A stretch of DNA of 44,442 nucleotides from Bacteroidota bacterium (GTDB lineage: Bacteria; Bacteroidota; Bacteroidia; Bacteroidales; VadinHA17). The stretch lies in NCBI GenBank assembly GCA_016718875.1, contig JADKBL010000022.1, positions 1 through 44,442 on the forward strand, given 5' to 3'. Every line of letters begins with the position of its first letter. The first letter of the stretch is position 1. The position numbers and the translations under genes are program-made. The notes beneath the pieces are model-generated. The model was given only the letters and a program-made list of their open reading frames with translations, did not search any database and had not been told where the DNA came from. Positions 43,198 to 44,442 of the stretch are shown here, one piece after another.

Positions 43198-44442
43198 TTA
43201 ATTTTTGTTTCCATTTGTTCTCTATAGATTCCAGCATTTCTATCTGACTTCCTGTAAGATAATACTCCGGCTTTTTGCCCAGTATATCATTTACCTGCTG
43301 CTCTGCCTTTTCTTCAAGAGACATAGAGCCTGAACGCTTCCACATTCCTCGATTCGACCTGTTAAGTAAACCTGAATAGCGTATCTCTTCCTGAAAATGC
43401 TCGAGAGTATGCATTGATTCAAGAAATGATCCGCTGAAGGCATGTTCCTTTATCAGGTTAAGTGCCAGATGTTCCTCATCTACAATAAACCTGTTTTTAA
43501 ACCTGCTGCAATTGCCAACAATCTCATTGTCAATAACAGCTATCTCCGGAGATATAGTCTTGGATGTTTCGATATTCCCCATTCCCCAGACAATGCTTAC
43601 ATTACTGAGTGTATGGGCAAATACTGTCAGCAGTTTCTCAAAGGAAGCCTGCGAATCAAGCATTGAAGAATCACTCAGGGCCCATGAAGCAGACGGGAGA
43701 CCATGAAACTGCGCCATCTCTGCACCTGCAGACTGAAGAAGGGCGTTTTCAGGAGATCCGGTCAGAACAAGGGTTGTCATCATATCGAAAACATGAGCAA
43801 ATCCGGAATTATAAATACACGGGCGTCCCGGTTCTATAATCTGGTTTATTACTATCCCGCTGATAACCTCTGCATCAGCCATTGCCAGACAGCCGGCAAG
43901 TGTAACCGGAGAGGTACCTCCTGCAAGTGGTTCAGAATTTATCATTACAGGAATGCCATACCCCCGGGTGCGGTAGAAAAGATCCAGTGCAGTATCAGTC
44001 CATGTCAGTGGAGAAACGATACTGTATCCCAGTGTGAAGAACATATTATCCTTCAGAGGCTTACCATCCAGGATAACATCTGCCATTTCGATAATTGCCT
44101 CTGCGCCTGACGGTGTATAAATGCAGGGTCGCAGGTGTTTGTATGAATACTGGGCTGCAAGTCTGAAACCTGCAAAGTCCCTGCAGTTGGGCGGATATTC
44201 CTTTAAGCTTGTTCCAACAATTCCATGGATATTTTCAAGCTTGTCTGCTACTCTTACAAAATCGGAAAATTCATTAATTCCAACCTCAACAGCGTCTTTA
44301 GAGGTTCCCCTTAAATAATGAGTTGCATTTGATGTAAAATAGAGTGATTTCCCCTTACTGCTTATAATATTTTCCTCACCTAATCGGTTTTTAATTGTAA
44401 AATGCCGGGGACAAAGAGCGAGCTTCTCCTCGATCAGCTTTT
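43190..44442 (-). CDS. Trimethylamine methyltransferase (MttB) family protein, partial
   Basis: The frame is open from the right edge to the stop at 43190, about 416 residues with the true N-terminus outside the window. An internal Met at 44086 is not the start. MttB-type segments include LRPCIYTPSGAEAIIEMAD, VSPLTWTDTALDLF, PVMINSEPLAGGTSPVTLAG, YNSGFAHVFDMMT and HTLSNVSIVWGMGNIETSKT. The family moves a methyl group from quaternary or tertiary amines to a corrinoid protein. There is no in-frame TAG in the visible part, so this looks like the non-pyrrolysine branch, members of which act on betaines. The corrinoid partner and activating protein are not in view. It overlaps the exported nitrilase gene by 8 bp. 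Confidence 0.85.
   Translation of the reverse strand, partial: KLIEEKLALCPRHFTIKNRLGEENIISSKGKSLYFTSNATHYLRGTSKDAVEVGINEFSDFVRVADKLENIHGIVGTSLKEYPPNCRDFAGFRLAAQYSYKHLRPCIYTPSGAEAIIEMADVILDGKPLKDNMFFTLGYSIVSPLTWTDTALDLFYRTRGYGIPVMINSEPLAGGTSPVTLAGCLAMADAEVISGIVINQIIEPGRPCIYNSGFAHVFDMMTTLVLTGSPENALLQSAGAEMAQFHGLPSASWALSDSSMLDSQASFEKLLTVFAHTLSNVSIVWGMGNIETSKTISPEIAVIDNEIVGNCSRFKNRFIVDEEHLALNLIKEHAFSGSFLESMHTLEHFQEEIRYSGLLNRSNRGMWKRSGSMSLEEKAEQQVNDILGKKPEYYLTGSQIEMLESIENKWKQKLNG

Noticed and set aside
43190..44442. Possible pyrrolysine (TAG) codon in the MttB gene
   Set aside because: The visible frame is read continuously from the right edge to the stop at 43190 with no in-frame TAG, so no pyrrolysine is needed in this part.

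Overview
This window looks like a chromosomal segment of a Bacteroidota bacterium, probably an uncultured Bacteroidales-like relative. The support is: a TPP-riboswitch / TonB receptor / PnuT-type thiamine locus, many lipoproteins with short Bacteroidota-style signal peptides, weak Shine-Dalgarno sequences with A-rich leaders, and a dense set of secreted carbohydrate-active enzymes. Family names come from reading translated motifs by eye, with no database search.

Layout. (1) 1-2972, minus strand: thiamine uptake locus. A promoter and TPP riboswitch precede a TonB-dependent receptor whose reading frame is broken at least twice, then a PnuT/PnuC-type permease that runs off the left edge. (2) 3063-4540, plus strand: four small housekeeping or unknown genes, including a methylated-DNA-cysteine methyltransferase. 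(3) 4610-11177, plus strand: a complete tryptophan operon trpE-G-D-(C-F fused)-B-A. It is preceded by a leader peptide with three consecutive Trp codons plus a fourth, and a strong intrinsic terminator, which is a textbook transcription attenuator. (4) 11182-32337, minus strand: about 21 kb and 11 genes, nearly all with export signals. They are a beta-helix protein (frame-broken), a TIM-barrel lipoprotein, a GH2, a GH101-like protein, a DoxX/Tat/TIM-barrel fusion, two intact GH9-type enzymes, a tandem alpha/beta hydrolase, two amidohydrolases and a decayed third GH9 copy. (5) 32531-37668, plus strand: a divergent fourth GH9-type enzyme, a GH18 chitinase-like lipoprotein and a Tat-exported deacetylase-like protein. 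(6) 37747-44442, minus strand: a clan GH-A hydrolase, a second GH18, two tandem nitrilase-superfamily paralogues (one exported, one cytoplasmic) and a partial MttB-family methyltransferase running off the right edge.

How it works together. The catabolic region reads as a glycan-degradation island without any SusC/SusD pair, sigma/anti-sigma gene or hybrid sensor in view. The GH9 + GH18 combination hints at a beta-1,4-linked (cellulose-, chitin- or chitosan-like) substrate, but that is inference. The nitrilase/MttB block may handle a quaternary amine or amide/nitrile nitrogen source.

Caveats. Several genes have single-base frame breaks next to short homopolymers (near 1050, 1868, 11690, 13060 and 30725; possibly 2766 and 35325). 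Some or all may be sequencing errors. The GH9 copy at 30185-32337 also lacks about 100 internal residues compared with its neighbours, so it is more likely truly degraded. No tRNA, rRNA, CRISPR array, transposase or integrase was recognised.
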